NCBI GenBank assembly: GCA_036555615.1
Contig: DATBKZ010000059.1
Coordinates: 1-64,000 of the forward strand
DNA from: SG8-41 sp036555615
GTDB lineage: Bacteria; Pseudomonadota; Gammaproteobacteria; Burkholderiales; SG8-41
Reading direction: 5' to 3'
Length of the DNA stretch: 64,000 nt
The position numbers were made by a program, and so were the translations under genes. How positions within the stretch are numbered: the stretch's first letter is position 1; each line of letters starts with the position of its first letter. The notes beneath the pieces are model-generated. The model worked only from the letters and a program-made list of their open reading frames with translations. It searched no databases and was not told the DNA's origin. Below are positions 52,260 through 62,740 of the stretch, in pieces.

Positions 52260-53999
52260 GTGCCAGCTCCCGTTTCCCCCGATCTGCGCTCGCAGCTTTC
52301 CGCGCTGGTCGAGGAGGCTGTTCGAGCCGTCGCCGCTGCAGCGCCGGCACCATCCATTGTGCTCGAGCGGCCGAAGCAGGCCGAGCACGGCGATTACGCG
52401 TGCAACGTTGCTCTACAGCTCGCCAAGGCGCTGAAACGGCCGCCACGCGAGATCGCGGCGCAGCTGGTGGCCGCGTTACCGGCCTCGCCCCACTTGGAAA
52501 AGGCGGAGGCGGCAGGCGCGGGCTTCATCAACTTCTTCCTGAAGCGCTCGTTCAAGCAGCAGGTGGTCCATCGCATCCTCGACGCCGGCACCCGTTACGG
52601 AACGGGTATGCGCGGCCAGGGCAAGAAGGCACAGGTCGAATTCGTATCGGCTAATCCAACGGGTCCGCTGCACGTCGGCCACGGACGCGGTGCAGCGTAT
52701 GGCGCGAGCCTCGCCAACGTGCTCGCGGCCTCCGGCTTTGACGTGACCCGCGAATTCTACGTCAACGACTTCGGGCGGCAGATGGATATCCTGGCGCTCT
52801 CGACGTGGCTGCGCTATCTCGAGCTCAACGGCGTGACGGTCCCCTTTCCAGCCAACGGCTACCAGGGAGAGTACGTGCGCTCGATGGCAGCTGCGATCCG
52901 CGCCGAGCACGGCGCGCGGTTCCGCCACGACGCCGGAGTATTCATGCCGGCGCTCGACGAGACCGATGAGGAACTCCGCCTCGATGCGATGATCGAGACC
53001 GCCAAGCACACGCTTGGCGGTGACTACGACACCATTCACCGCTTCGCGCTGGACGTGCAGCTTTCGGATTGCCGCGACGACCTCGCGGAATTCGGCGTCA
53101 CCTTCGACGCGTGGTGCTCCGAGCGCTCGCTCTACGAGACCGGCCGCGTCGAGCGCGCGCTGAGACGGCTCGAAGAACGCGGGCACGTCTACGATCAGGA
53201 CGGCGCGAAATGGTTCCGCTCGAGCCGTTACGGCGACGAGAAGGACCGCGTGGTGAGGCGGGAGAACGGCCTGTACACCTACTTCGCCTCGGACATCGCC
53301 TACCATCTCGACAAATTCGAGCGCGGCTTCGACATCGCAATCGATGTCTGGGGTGCGGACCATCACGGCTATATCGCGCGCGTGAAGGGGGCACTCGCGG
53401 CCCTGGGCCTCGATCCGCAGCGGCTCACTATCGCGCTGGTGCAGTTCGCCGTGCTCTACCGCGGGGGGGAGCGGGTTTCCATGTCGACACGTGCAGGTGA
53501 GTTCGTCACGCTGCGCGAGCTGCGAAAGGAGGTCGGCAACGATGCGGCGCGCTTCTTCTACGTGCTGCGCAAGTCCGACCAGCATCTCGATTTCGACCTC
53601 GATCTCGCCAAGTCGCAGAGCACCGACAATCCCGTCTACTATGTGCAGTACGCTCACGCCCGGGTGTGCAGCGTGCTCGAGCAGTGGGGGGGTGACGCCT
53701 CGGCGCTCGCCCGCGCCGACGTGACCGATCTCGTCTCCGAGCGCGAGGCCGCATTGCTCGCCCGTCTGCTGGAATATCCCGACGCAGTGGAGAACGCGGC
53801 GCGCGATTTTGCGCCGCACCTCGTTGCGTTCTATCTGCGCGAGCTTGCCGCAGAGTTTCACGGCTATTACAATGCGACGCGCCTGCTGGTGGAGGAAGAG
53901 CGCGTCAAGCTGGCGCGGCTCGCACTCGCCATCGCCGTGCGCCAGGTCCTGCGCAATGGGCTCGCGCTGCTGGGTGTGTCAGCCCCGGATAGAATGTAA
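52260..53999 (+). CDS. argS: Arginyl-tRNA synthetase ArgS
   Basis: 579-residue class I aminoacyl-tRNA synthetase. An N-terminal tRNA-binding domain precedes the HIGH-type motif in VSANPTGPLHVGHGRGAAYG; other motifs are VTREFYVNDFGRQMDILALS and VWGADHHGYIARVKGALAAL. The KMSKS position reads VSMSTRAGEFVTLREL, the degenerate form normal for this enzyme; a C-terminal DALR anticodon domain follows. Start GTG 52260. A promoter candidate overlaps the end of priA. Confidence 0.97.
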   Translation: MPAPVSPDLRSQLSALVEEAVRAVAAAAPAPSIVLERPKQAEHGDYACNVALQLAKALKRPPREIAAQLVAALPASPHLEKAEAAGAGFINFFLKRSFKQQVVHRILDAGTRYGTGMRGQGKKAQVEFVSANPTGPLHVGHGRGAAYGASLANVLAASGFDVTREFYVNDFGRQMDILALSTWLRYLELNGVTVPFPANGYQGEYVRSMAAAIRAEHGARFRHDAGVFMPALDETDEELRLDAMIETAKHTLGGDYDTIHRFALDVQLSDCRDDLAEFGVTFDAWCSERSLYETGRVERALRRLEERGHVYDQDGAKWFRSSRYGDEKDRVVRRENGLYTYFASDIAYHLDKFERGFDIAIDVWGADHHGYIARVKGALAALGLDPQRLTIALVQFAVLYRGGERVSMSTRAGEFVTLRELRKEVGNDAARFFYVLRKSDQHLDFDLDLAKSQSTDNPVYYVQYAHARVCSVLEQWGGDASALARADVTDLVSEREAALLARLLEYPDAVENAARDFAPHLVAFYLRELAAEFHGYYNATRLLVEEERVKLARLALAIAVRQVLRNGLALLGVSAPDRM

Positions 54000-54010
54000 G
54001 ATACTCGCCC

Positions 54011-54589
54011 ATGTCCAAGGACTACAAGCGTCCCGAGCCCGCAGAGCGCAGCGGTGGCAGCCAGCTCCTCATGGGGATTTTGATTGGGCTCGTGCTGGGC
54101 CTCGGCATCGCGCTTGGGGTGGCGTGGTACATCAACAAGATGCCAAACCCCTTTGTCACCCGCACGCCGCCCGCGAAGCTCGAGCCCGTGAAGCCGGTGC
54201 CGTCGCCATCGGCAAAGGCCGAAACCAGTTCCCCCCGCGCGCCGGAGGCGAAGCCGCGCTTCGACTTCTACAAGATCCTGCCGGGCGCGGAGGAATCCGT
54301 CACGGTCGAGCAGGCAAGAGCAGCGAAGAAGCAGTCAACGGCGGCAACGCGGGAAACGTTCTTCCTGCAAGCCGGCGCATTCCAGAACGCGCGGGACGCT
54401 GACAATCTGCGGGCGCGGCTCGCGCTGCTGGGCATCGAGGCGCGTGTCCAGACCGCGACCTTGCCGGACAAGGGCGTATGGCACAGAGTGCGCGTGGGCC
54501 CCTACACCAGCGTGGAGGAACTCGGCCGCACGCGCGACGCTCTGAAGCAGAACGGCGTCGAGACGACCCTCATCAAGGTGCGCGAATAG
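54011..54589 (+). CDS. SPOR-domain membrane protein (FtsN-like)
   Basis: 192-residue bitopic protein: short cytoplasmic tail, membrane helix (LLMGILIGLVLGLGIALGVA), a Pro/Lys-rich linker, and a C-terminal SPOR domain (TFFLQAGAFQNARDADNLRA, VWHRVRGPYTS-like VWHRVRVGPYTSVEELG) that binds denuded septal glycan. This layout resembles FtsN and DedD; the betaproteobacterial argS-SPOR-dsbA order is common, but without further data the division role is inferred. Eleven bases after argS. Confidence 0.9.
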   Translation: MSKDYKRPEPAERSGGSQLLMGILIGLVLGLGIALGVAWYINKMPNPFVTRTPPAKLEPVKPVPSPSAKAETSSPRAPEAKPRFDFYKILPGAEESVTVEQARAAKKQSTAATRETFFLQAGAFQNARDADNLRARLALLGIEARVQTATLPDKGVWHRVRVGPYTSVEELGRTRDALKQNGVETTLIKVRE

Positions 54590-54620
54590 CGTGCGAGGGT
54601 TTCACTGTCACGGAGAATGG

Positions 54621-55295
54621 ATGAAGCTATTCGGATCGAACCGGCTGCTGCCGGCCGGGGTTGTCACTTTCGCCCTCACGTTCGCCCTGAGCGGCGGCGC
54701 CTCAGCGCAGCTCGCGCCGGGCAAGGACTATCAGCTGATCAACCCGGTGCAGCCCACCGCGAGCGGTGCGAAGGTCGAGGTCATCGAGTTCTTCTACTAC
54801 GGCTGCCCGGGCTGTAACAGCCTGCAGGCTCCGCTCAACAGCTGGCTCAAGAAGAAACCCGCGGACGTCGAGTTCCGCCGCGCGCCGGTGGTGTTCCAGG
54901 ATTCGTGGCTGCCGCTCACCACGGCCTACTACGCATTCGACGCGATGGGCCTGGTGGAGAAGCTGCATCATGATATGTTCCGAGCGATTCATGACAGCCG
55001 CACGCTGGAGATCAAGGGTCTGCTGCGCGATCAGAAGCCGCTGTTCGACTGGGTCGAGAAGCAGGGGGTGGACCGTAAGAAATTCATCGCCGTCTACAAT
55101 TCCTTCGGGGTGCGCAGCCGGACCAACCGCTCGATCGAGCTGCCGGGGAATTACAACGTCACCTCCACCCCGACGCTGGTGGTCGACGGCAGATACCTCA
55201 CTACACCGGCCATGGTCGGCAGCTATGACGGCTTTTTCCGGGTGCTCGACCAGGTGATTGCCATGGCGCGCAAGGAGCGCGCCGCGAAGAAGTAA
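54621..55295 (+). CDS. dsbA: Thiol:disulfide interchange protein DsbA (CPGC active site)
   Basis: 224-residue periplasmic oxidoreductase with a signal peptide (LPAGVVTFALTFALSGGASA). Active site FFYYGCPGCNSLQAPLNSWL and cis-proline loop SVTSTPTLVVDGRY-like VTSTPTLVVDGRYLTT define a DsbA. The dipeptide between cysteines is Pro-Gly instead of the Pro-His of Escherichia coli DsbA, which should affect redox potential. ATG 54621 follows GGAGA at good spacing. A paralogue with a CPAC site follows after nine bases. Confidence 0.9.
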   Translation: MKLFGSNRLLPAGVVTFALTFALSGGASAQLAPGKDYQLINPVQPTASGAKVEVIEFFYYGCPGCNSLQAPLNSWLKKKPADVEFRRAPVVFQDSWLPLTTAYYAFDAMGLVEKLHHDMFRAIHDSRTLEIKGLLRDQKPLFDWVEKQGVDRKKFIAVYNSFGVRSRTNRSIELPGNYNVTSTPTLVVDGRYLTTPAMVGSYDGFFRVLDQVIAMARKERAAKK

Positions 55296-55304
55296 GCGGG
55301 GACC

Positions 55305-55940
55305 GTGCGCGCCGCGCTGGCGCTGCTCGCCCTCGCGTGGGCGGTGGGCATTGCCCACGCCCAGGGTGTGCGCGCCCGCCAGAACATCGAATACCTGCTG
55401 ATTGCTCCGCAGCCGGTCGCGACCGGCGACCGGATCGAGGTCATCGATTTTTTCTGGTACGGCTGCCCCGCCTGCGATGCCTTCCAGCCGGAACTCGAGG
55501 CTTGGATCCGGCGCAAGCCGCCTGATGTTGTGTTGCGCCGCATCCCGGCCATCTTTTGGGACTCGTGGGCGCCTCACGTGCGCATCTTCTACACCCTGGA
55601 GCGGCTGGGCGAGGTCGGACGCCTCCACCTCAAGGTGTATGACAGCTACCACGTCGACGCGCTCAACATGAGCAGGCCGGAGGTGATGGTCGAGTGGGCG
55701 GTCAGGAACGGCATCGACCGCAAGCACTGGCTCGATGCGTACAACTCTTCTGATGTCGACGCCCAGATCGAGCGCGCCAAGGCGCTCACTGCAGCGTACG
55801 CCATACGCGGCACGCCGAGCCTGGTGGTGGACGGACGCTATCTCGCAACGTGGGAGCTCGCCCACGGCGATCCCCGCAGGATGGTGGCCGTGCTGGAAGA
55901 CCTCGTGCGCCTCGCGCGGCGGGATCGCGTCGGCCGCTGA
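55305..55940 (+). CDS. Second DsbA-like thiol:disulfide oxidoreductase (CPAC active site)
   Basis: 211-residue periplasmic DsbA-family protein: signal peptide RAALALLALAWAVGIAHAQ, active site DFFWYGCPACDAFQPELEAW, cis-proline loop IRGTPSLVVDGRYLATWELA. It is a diverged tandem copy of the preceding gene (same FxYGCPxC context, same C-terminal cis-Pro region). Starts with GTG nine bases after dsbA, so co-transcribed. Whether it oxidises the same substrates is unknown. Converges with glmS over 14 bases. Confidence 0.88.
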   Translation: MRAALALLALAWAVGIAHAQGVRARQNIEYLLIAPQPVATGDRIEVIDFFWYGCPACDAFQPELEAWIRRKPPDVVLRRIPAIFWDSWAPHVRIFYTLERLGEVGRLHLKVYDSYHVDALNMSRPEVMVEWAVRNGIDRKHWLDAYNSSDVDAQIERAKALTAAYAIRGTPSLVVDGRYLATWELAHGDPRRMVAVLEDLVRLARRDRVGR

Positions 55941-55954
55941 CGCCGCCCTTTCTG

Positions 55955-57796
55955 TTACTCGACAGTCACTGATTTCGCCAGATTACGAGGTTTATCCACG
56001 TCGGTGCCGCGGAGCACCGCGACGTGATAGGCAAGAAGCTGCAGCGGGACGACGTGCAGGATCGGGGACAGCGGGCCGGCGTGGTCCATGAGCTGGATGA
56101 CGTGGACGCCCTCGCTTGCCGCGATGGGCGCGTCGGCGTCGGCAAAGACATAGAGCTCGCCGCCGCGGGCGCGCACTTCCTGCATGTTCGATTTCAGCTT
56201 CTCGATCAGCTGGTCGTTCGGCGCCACCGTCACCACCGGCATGCCGGCGTCCACCAGGGCTAGCGGCCCGTGCTTCAGCTCCCCGGCGGCGTAAGCCTCG
56301 GCGTGAATATAGGAAATCTCCTTGAGCTTCAGCGCGCCTTCCATGGCGATGGGGAAATGCACGCCGCGCCCGAGAAAGAGCGCATGATGCTTGGCCTGGA
56401 AGCGCTGCGCCCAGTCCCGGACCTGCGGCTCCACCTCAAGCACCTTCTCCAGCGCCCGCGGGAGGTGGCGCAGCTGCGCGATCAGATCCCGCTCGCGGTC
56501 GGGAGCGAGCCGCCGCCCGAGCTTCGCGAGCACGAGCGTCAGGACGAACAGCGCGGAGAGCTGCGTCGTGAAAGCCTTGGTGGAGGCCACCCCGATTTCC
56601 GGACCGGCGCGCGTCAGAAAACGCAGGCGCGAGGACCGCATCAAGCTCGATTCGGGCGAATTGCATATCGTCAACGTGTCCGTGAGACCGCGTGCCTGCG
56701 CGTGCTTCAGTGCCGCGATCGTGTCCGCCGTCTCGCCTGATTGGGATATCGTCACGACCAGCGTCCCCGGCCGCATCACGGAATCGCGATAGCGGAACTC
56801 GCTCGCGATCTCGACCGCCGCGGGAACGCCTGCGATCGCCTCGAGCCAGTAACGCGCCACCAGGCCGGCGTGGTAACTGGTGCCGCAGGCGAGCAGCAGT
56901 ACCTGGCTCGCGCGGCCCAGGGCCTCCTGCGCCTCCGCGCCGAAGAGGTTCGGCTGCAGCGACTGCGCGTTCGCGACCATTTCAAGCGTATTCGCCACCG
57001 CACCCGGCTGCTCGAAGATCTCCTTCTGCATGTAGTGCGCGAAGCGCCCCTTCTCCACCGCGTCCGCGGCGAGCTCGCTGCGCGTGGCCGGGCGCTGCGC
57101 GGGACGGCCGCCGTGGTCGCGGATGCTGACCCCGTCGGGCCGCACTTCAACCACGTCGCCTTCCTCGAGGTAGATCACTTCGCGCGTGCGCGCGAGCAGT
57201 GCCGCGGCATCGGAGGCGAGGAAATTCTCGCCCTGTCCCAGCCCGACCAGCAGCGGCGATCCCTTGCGCGCGCCGACGACAACGGCCGGCTCGCGGCTCG
57301 AGACGAAGCCGACGGCGTATGCGCCTTCCCATTCCCGGCTGGCCGACTGGACCGCATCGAACAGCCGCATGCCGCCGGCGACGAGCGAGTGCACGTGGTG
57401 CACCATCACTTCCGTGTCGGTCTCGGAGGAAAAGCTGTAGCCGAGCGCCTTCATCCGCGCCCGTATCGGCTCATGGTTCTCGACTATGCCGTTGTGCACG
57501 ATGCCGATCTCGACGCCGTCGCGCTGCGAGAGGTGCGGGTGGGCGTTGGCCTCGGTCGGCGCGCCGTGCGTCGCCCACCGCGTGTGCGACAGCCCCGTGC
57601 TGGCCTTCAGCCCCTGCTCGCGGGCGAGTTCATCGAGGCGCGCGACCCGCCCGGTCGAGCGCAACCGCTCGAGGTGCCCGTTGCTGATGTAGGCGAGGCC
57701 CGTGGAGTCGTAGCCGCGGTATTCGAGCCTACGGATACCGTCGATCAGGAGATCCACCACGTTGCGCGTCGAGGCTGCGCCGACTATGCCGCACAT
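55955..57796 (-). CDS. glmS: Glutamine-fructose-6-phosphate aminotransferase GlmS
   Basis: 613-residue enzyme making glucosamine 6-phosphate, the entry to UDP-GlcNAc. N-terminal class II amidotransferase with Cys2 nucleophile in CGIVGAAS, then GLSHTRWATHGAPTEANAHP; two SIS domains follow (LLACGTSYHAGLVARYW, TLVVTISQSGETADTIAAL, ISYIHAEAYAAGELKHGPLA) and the C-terminal DVDKPRNLAKSVTVE. The ATG directly abuts the glmU stop. No ribozyme is expected in this group and none was seen. Confidence 0.97.
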   Translation of the reverse strand: MCGIVGAASTRNVVDLLIDGIRRLEYRGYDSTGLAYISNGHLERLRSTGRVARLDELAREQGLKASTGLSHTRWATHGAPTEANAHPHLSQRDGVEIGIVHNGIVENHEPIRARMKALGYSFSSETDTEVMVHHVHSLVAGGMRLFDAVQSASREWEGAYAVGFVSSREPAVVVGARKGSPLLVGLGQGENFLASDAAALLARTREVIYLEEGDVVEVRPDGVSIRDHGGRPAQRPATRSELAADAVEKGRFAHYMQKEIFEQPGAVANTLEMVANAQSLQPNLFGAEAQEALGRASQVLLLACGTSYHAGLVARYWLEAIAGVPAAVEIASEFRYRDSVMRPGTLVVTISQSGETADTIAALKHAQARGLTDTLTICNSPESSLMRSSRLRFLTRAGPEIGVASTKAFTTQLSALFVLTLVLAKLGRRLAPDRERDLIAQLRHLPRALEKVLEVEPQVRDWAQRFQAKHHALFLGRGVHFPIAMEGALKLKEISYIHAEAYAAGELKHGPLALVDAGMPVVTVAPNDQLIEKLKSNMQEVRARGGELYVFADADAPIAASEGVHVIQLMDHAGPLSPILHVVPLQLLAYHVAVLRGTDVDKPRNLAKSVTVE

Positions 57797-59176
57797 TTAC
57801 TCATCACCCCTTCCCGCCTTCCTGGGTCGTTTCCAACCGGGCACCGTAACCTGCTTGGCCCGCGCGAGCGTGAGCTCGCCTGCCGGCGCTTCCCGGGTAA
57901 TGGTGCTTCCCGCGCCGATGGTGGCGCCGCGGCGCACGACGACCGGCGCCACCAGCATGGTGTCAGAGCCGATGAAGACATCGTCCTCGATCACGGTGCG
58001 GTGCTTGGCGCCGCCATCGTAGTTGCAGGTGATGGTGCCCGCGCCGACGTTGACACCGCGGCCGACGCTCGCGTCGCCGAGATATGCGAGATGGTTCGCC
58101 TTGGAGCCGGCGCCGATCTCGGATGCCTTCACTTCGACAAAATTGCCGATGTGCACCTCCTCCGCGAGCCGCGTTCCGGGTCGGAACCGTGCATAGGGTC
58201 CGACGCGGCAGTTGGCGCCGATTCTCGCCCCGTCGACAGAGCAGAACGGCTCGATGCGCGTACCCGGTCCGACCGAGGTGTCTTTCAGCACGCAGTTCGC
58301 TCCGATCTCCACGCGGTCCGCAAGCCGCACTTCGCCTTCGAAGACGCAGTTGACGTCGATGCGCACATCGGCCCCGCAGACCAGGGTGCCGCGCACGTCG
58401 ATGCGCGCCGGATCGGTAAGCGTAACCCCCGCATCCATGAGCTTGACGGCCTGCTGCCGCTGATAGATGCGCTCGAGCTCCGCGAGCTGTTGCTTGCTGT
58501 TGACGCCCAGGATTTCCCATGCGGCGCGCGCCTTGACGGCCGCGACCTGAACCCGGTCCGCAAGCGCAAGGGGCACGACGTCGGTCAGGTAGTACTCGCG
58601 CTGGGCGTTGCGGTCGGTGAGCTTCGATAACCAGCCCTGCAGGCGCGCGGTGGGCAGCGCCATGATCCCGGTATTGATCTCGCGGATGCCGCGCACGTCT
58701 GCGCTGGCATCCTTTTCCTCGATGATGGACGTGATCGAGCCGCGGCGATTGCGGACGATGCGGCCGTAGCCTGCCGGGTCATCGAGCTCAGCGGTGAGCA
58801 GGGTCAGCCGGTCCCCACCTCCGGCGATCATCGCCCCGAGCGTCTCCTCTCCGACCAGCGGCACGTCTCCATACAGGACCAGCGTCAGTCCGGCTGCCCC
58901 AAGTTGCGGCAGTGCCTGCGCAAGAGCATGTCCCGTGCCGAGCTGGGGCCGCTGTTCAACGAGCGTGATGCCGCTCGCGCTCAGCGCTCGCGGCACCAGC
59001 TCCCCACCATGGCCATACACCACGCAGATGCGGGCCGGCTTGAGAGTGCGTGCGGTGGCGAGCACATGCTCGATGAGCGGCCTTCCCCCGAGCATCTGCA
59101 ATACCTTCGGCAAGTGCGAGCGCATCCGCTTGCCCTGGCCGGCAGCAAGGATCACGACATTGAGTCCCGAAGGCAT
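57797..59176 (-). CDS. glmU: Bifunctional UDP-GlcNAc pyrophosphorylase / GlcN-1-P acetyltransferase GlmU
   Basis: 459-residue bifunctional enzyme. The N-terminal uridylyltransferase has VVILAAGQGKRMRSHLPKVL and LVLYGDVPLVGEETL; the C-terminal acetyltransferase is a left-handed beta helix of hexapeptide repeats (RIDVRGTLVCGADVRIDVNC onward) with the catalytic His in GSKANHLAYLGDASVG and the active-site GAGTITCNYDGGAKHRTVIE. ATG 59176 begins the conserved protein. glmU-glmS downstream of the ATP synthase genes is a widespread order; here glpD intervenes. Confidence 0.97.
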   Translation of the reverse strand: MPSGLNVVILAAGQGKRMRSHLPKVLQMLGGRPLIEHVLATARTLKPARICVVYGHGGELVPRALSASGITLVEQRPQLGTGHALAQALPQLGAAGLTLVLYGDVPLVGEETLGAMIAGGGDRLTLLTAELDDPAGYGRIVRNRRGSITSIIEEKDASADVRGIREINTGIMALPTARLQGWLSKLTDRNAQREYYLTDVVPLALADRVQVAAVKARAAWEILGVNSKQQLAELERIYQRQQAVKLMDAGVTLTDPARIDVRGTLVCGADVRIDVNCVFEGEVRLADRVEIGANCVLKDTSVGPGTRIEPFCSVDGARIGANCRVGPYARFRPGTRLAEEVHIGNFVEVKASEIGAGSKANHLAYLGDASVGRGVNVGAGTITCNYDGGAKHRTVIEDDVFIGSDTMLVAPVVVRRGATIGAGSTITREAPAGELTLARAKQVTVPGWKRPRKAGRGDE

Positions 59177-59197
59177 CTGGAAATTATCGCACAAACA

Positions 59198-60703
59198 TCA
59201 ACTTACACGCTGTGCCAGATAGCACGCGAGCGCCTCGCGCGCGCCCGGATCGAGCCGCAGCCCGGCCTTGCTGCGGCGCCAGAGCACGTCGTCCGCGCTC
59301 GCCGCCCATTCATGCTCGACCAGGTAATCGACTTCGCGCGCATAGAGGTTGCCGCCGAAGTCCCGCCCGAGATCGGCAGCCGCGCTGGCATCGCCGAGGA
59401 CGTCATACGCCAAGGCACCATGGCGCCGCGCGAGCGCCTGGAGCAGCGATCGCGGCAGCCTGGGATAACGCTCTTCGAGCCGCTTCGCGAAGCGCATGAT
59501 GTCTCCGCGCGGGATCGTGGCGCCAGGCAGGGCCGCCTCCGCGGTCCAGGCAGGCCCCATGCCGGGAAACCACGGAGCGATTCTGTCCAGCACGTGCTCG
59601 GCGAGCCGGCGATAGGTAGTGATCTTGCCCCCAAACACCGTTAGCACGGGAGCGGATCCGTGATCGCTATCGAGCCGCAGCACGTAGTCGCGCGTCACTG
59701 CCGAGACGTCCACCGTGCCGTCATCGTAGAGCGGCCGCACCCCGGCGTAGTGCCACAGGACGTCCTCCGGCCCGACTGCCCGCCTGAGGTAGCGGCTCGC
59801 GGCGCGGCACAGATACTCGATTTCCGCCGCGCTCGCCCGCGGCCGCGAAGGATCGCCGTCATACGGAATATCGGTCGTGCCGACCAGCGTGTAGGCCTCC
59901 TCTAACGGAATCATGAACACGACGCGCCGATCGTCGTTCTGCAGAAGGAACGCATGGTCGCCCTCGTAGAGCCGGGGCACGACGATATGGCTGCCCTTTA
60001 CGAGACGGACATTGTCGCGCGAGGGCTGGTGCAGCCGTTCGTTGAGCACGGTTTTCACCCACGGGCCTGCTGCGTTGACAATCGCCCGCGCCGTCACCTG
60101 CTGCAGCCCGCCCCGGTCCTGCAGCTGGGCCTGCCAGAGATCGCCTTCGCGTCTTGCCGCGACGCATTCGGTGCGCGTGAGTACCGCGGCCCCGCGGACC
60201 CTGGCGTCGCGGGCGTTTGCGACCACCAGCCTGGCGTCATCCACGCAGCAGTCGGAATAGGCGAAGCCGTGTCGGTATTCCGGCTTCAGTCCGGCGGAAT
60301 ACGGCGGGCGGTCGAGGCGCACCGCATGCGAGCCCGCCAGCCGCGTCCTGCGCCCCAGGTGGTCGTAGAGAAAGAGACCGGTCCGGATCACCCATCGCGG
60401 CCGCAGCTGGGGCACATGCGGCATGATGAAGCGCACCGGGTGCACGAGGTGCGCCGCGATCCTCAACAGCACCTCGCGCTCGGCGAGCGATTCCGCGACC
60501 AGCCGGAATTCGAACTGCTCCAGATAGCGCAGCCCCCCGTGTATGAGCTTGCTGCTGGCGGAGCTGGTGTGCGCGCCGAGATCGTCCTTTTCCACGAGCA
60601 GGACGGAAAGGCCGCGCCCGGCTGCGTCACGCGCGACGCCGACGCCGTTGATGCCGCCGCCGATGACCAGCAGATCCAGGCTTTCGGGAATGGGGTTCCC
60701 CAT
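59198..60703 (-). CDS. glpD: Aerobic glycerol-3-phosphate dehydrogenase GlpD
   Basis: 501-residue membrane-associated FAD enzyme oxidising glycerol 3-phosphate to DHAP and feeding ubiquinone. Motifs: LDLLVIGGGINGVGVARDAA, SSASSKLIHGGLRYLEQFEF, REVLLRIAAHLVHPVRFIMP, NAAGPWVKTVLNERLHQP, RLVKGSHIVVPRLYEGDHAF and FGGKITTYRRLAEHVLDRIA; C-terminal HEWAASADDVLWRRSKAGL. Closely similar to Escherichia coli GlpD from memory. It sits alone between atpC and glmU; no glpF, glpK or glpR is adjacent. The atp terminator hairpin lies a few bases upstream of its ATG and no clear ribosome binding site is seen. Confidence 0.95.
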   Translation of the reverse strand: MGNPIPESLDLLVIGGGINGVGVARDAAGRGLSVLLVEKDDLGAHTSSASSKLIHGGLRYLEQFEFRLVAESLAEREVLLRIAAHLVHPVRFIMPHVPQLRPRWVIRTGLFLYDHLGRRTRLAGSHAVRLDRPPYSAGLKPEYRHGFAYSDCCVDDARLVVANARDARVRGAAVLTRTECVAARREGDLWQAQLQDRGGLQQVTARAIVNAAGPWVKTVLNERLHQPSRDNVRLVKGSHIVVPRLYEGDHAFLLQNDDRRVVFMIPLEEAYTLVGTTDIPYDGDPSRPRASAAEIEYLCRAASRYLRRAVGPEDVLWHYAGVRPLYDDGTVDVSAVTRDYVLRLDSDHGSAPVLTVFGGKITTYRRLAEHVLDRIAPWFPGMGPAWTAEAALPGATIPRGDIMRFAKRLEERYPRLPRSLLQALARRHGALAYDVLGDASAAADLGRDFGGNLYAREVDYLVEHEWAASADDVLWRRSKAGLRLDPGAREALACYLAQRVS

Positions 60704-60708
60704 GAATG

Positions 60709-60730
60709 AAAAGGGCAGCTTCTGCTGCCC
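60709..60730 (-). terminator. Terminator of the atp operon, next to glpD
   Basis: On the minus strand a 7-bp stem GGGCAGC/GCTGCCC with loop AGAA (60713-60719 with 60724-60730) is followed by four T. It should end the atp transcript. The hairpin ends only six bases before the glpD ATG. Confidence 0.65.
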
Positions 60731-60843
60731 CTATTTTGCCCCCGCGCGTTGAACGGTGTTACCGCTGCGAATCCGTTGTCCCGGAAATGCTGCCCGTCCG
60801 TTCGAACGCGCGGAGATAAACCGCCGCCGTCCGGCGTCCGGAT

Positions 60844-61269
60844 TTATCCTTTCTTTTGCCGCAGCTTGCGGATCGCTGCGAGCTGCGCGGCAAGCGACGC
60901 CACTTCCGCTTCCACTGCGGCGACTTCCTGCTTGTCGCGTGCGCTGCGGCGCGCTTCTTCTGCCCGCTGCAGAGCCTCGTTCGCTTTGGCCTCGTCCAGG
61001 TCGTGGCCGCGAATTGCCGTGTCGGCGAGCACCGTGATCACCTTAGGCTGCACCTCGAGTATCCCTCCCGCCACGAAGATCAGCTCCTCGGCGCCGCCGC
61101 CCGCCGGCAGGATGCGCACGGCTCCCGGCTTGATACGAGTGATGAGGGGAGTATGCCGGGGGTAGATGCCGAGCTCGCCCGCTTCTCCCGGCAGCACCAC
61201 GAATTCCGCCTCGCCCGAGTAGATACTTTCCTCGGCACTGACGACGTCGATGTGGATGGTGTTTGGCAT
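60844..61269 (-). CDS. atpC: ATP synthase epsilon subunit AtpC
   Basis: 141-residue regulatory and central-stalk subunit of F1. N-terminal beta sandwich (IHIDVVSAEESIYSGEAEFV, PGEAGELGIYPRHTPLITRI, FVAGGILEVQPKVITVLADT) and a C-terminal helical hairpin (LDEAKANEALQRAEEARRSA). Six bases after atpD, last gene of the atp operon, followed by 140 bases with a terminator before glpD. Confidence 0.96.
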   Translation of the reverse strand: MPNTIHIDVVSAEESIYSGEAEFVVLPGEAGELGIYPRHTPLITRIKPGAVRILPAGGGAEELIFVAGGILEVQPKVITVLADTAIRGHDLDEAKANEALQRAEEARRSARDKQEVAAVEAEVASLAAQLAAIRKLRQKKG

Positions 61270-61275
61270 TGCGCG

Positions 61276-62730
<1,455 letters not shown>

Positions 62731-62740
62731 CGCTCTTTCC

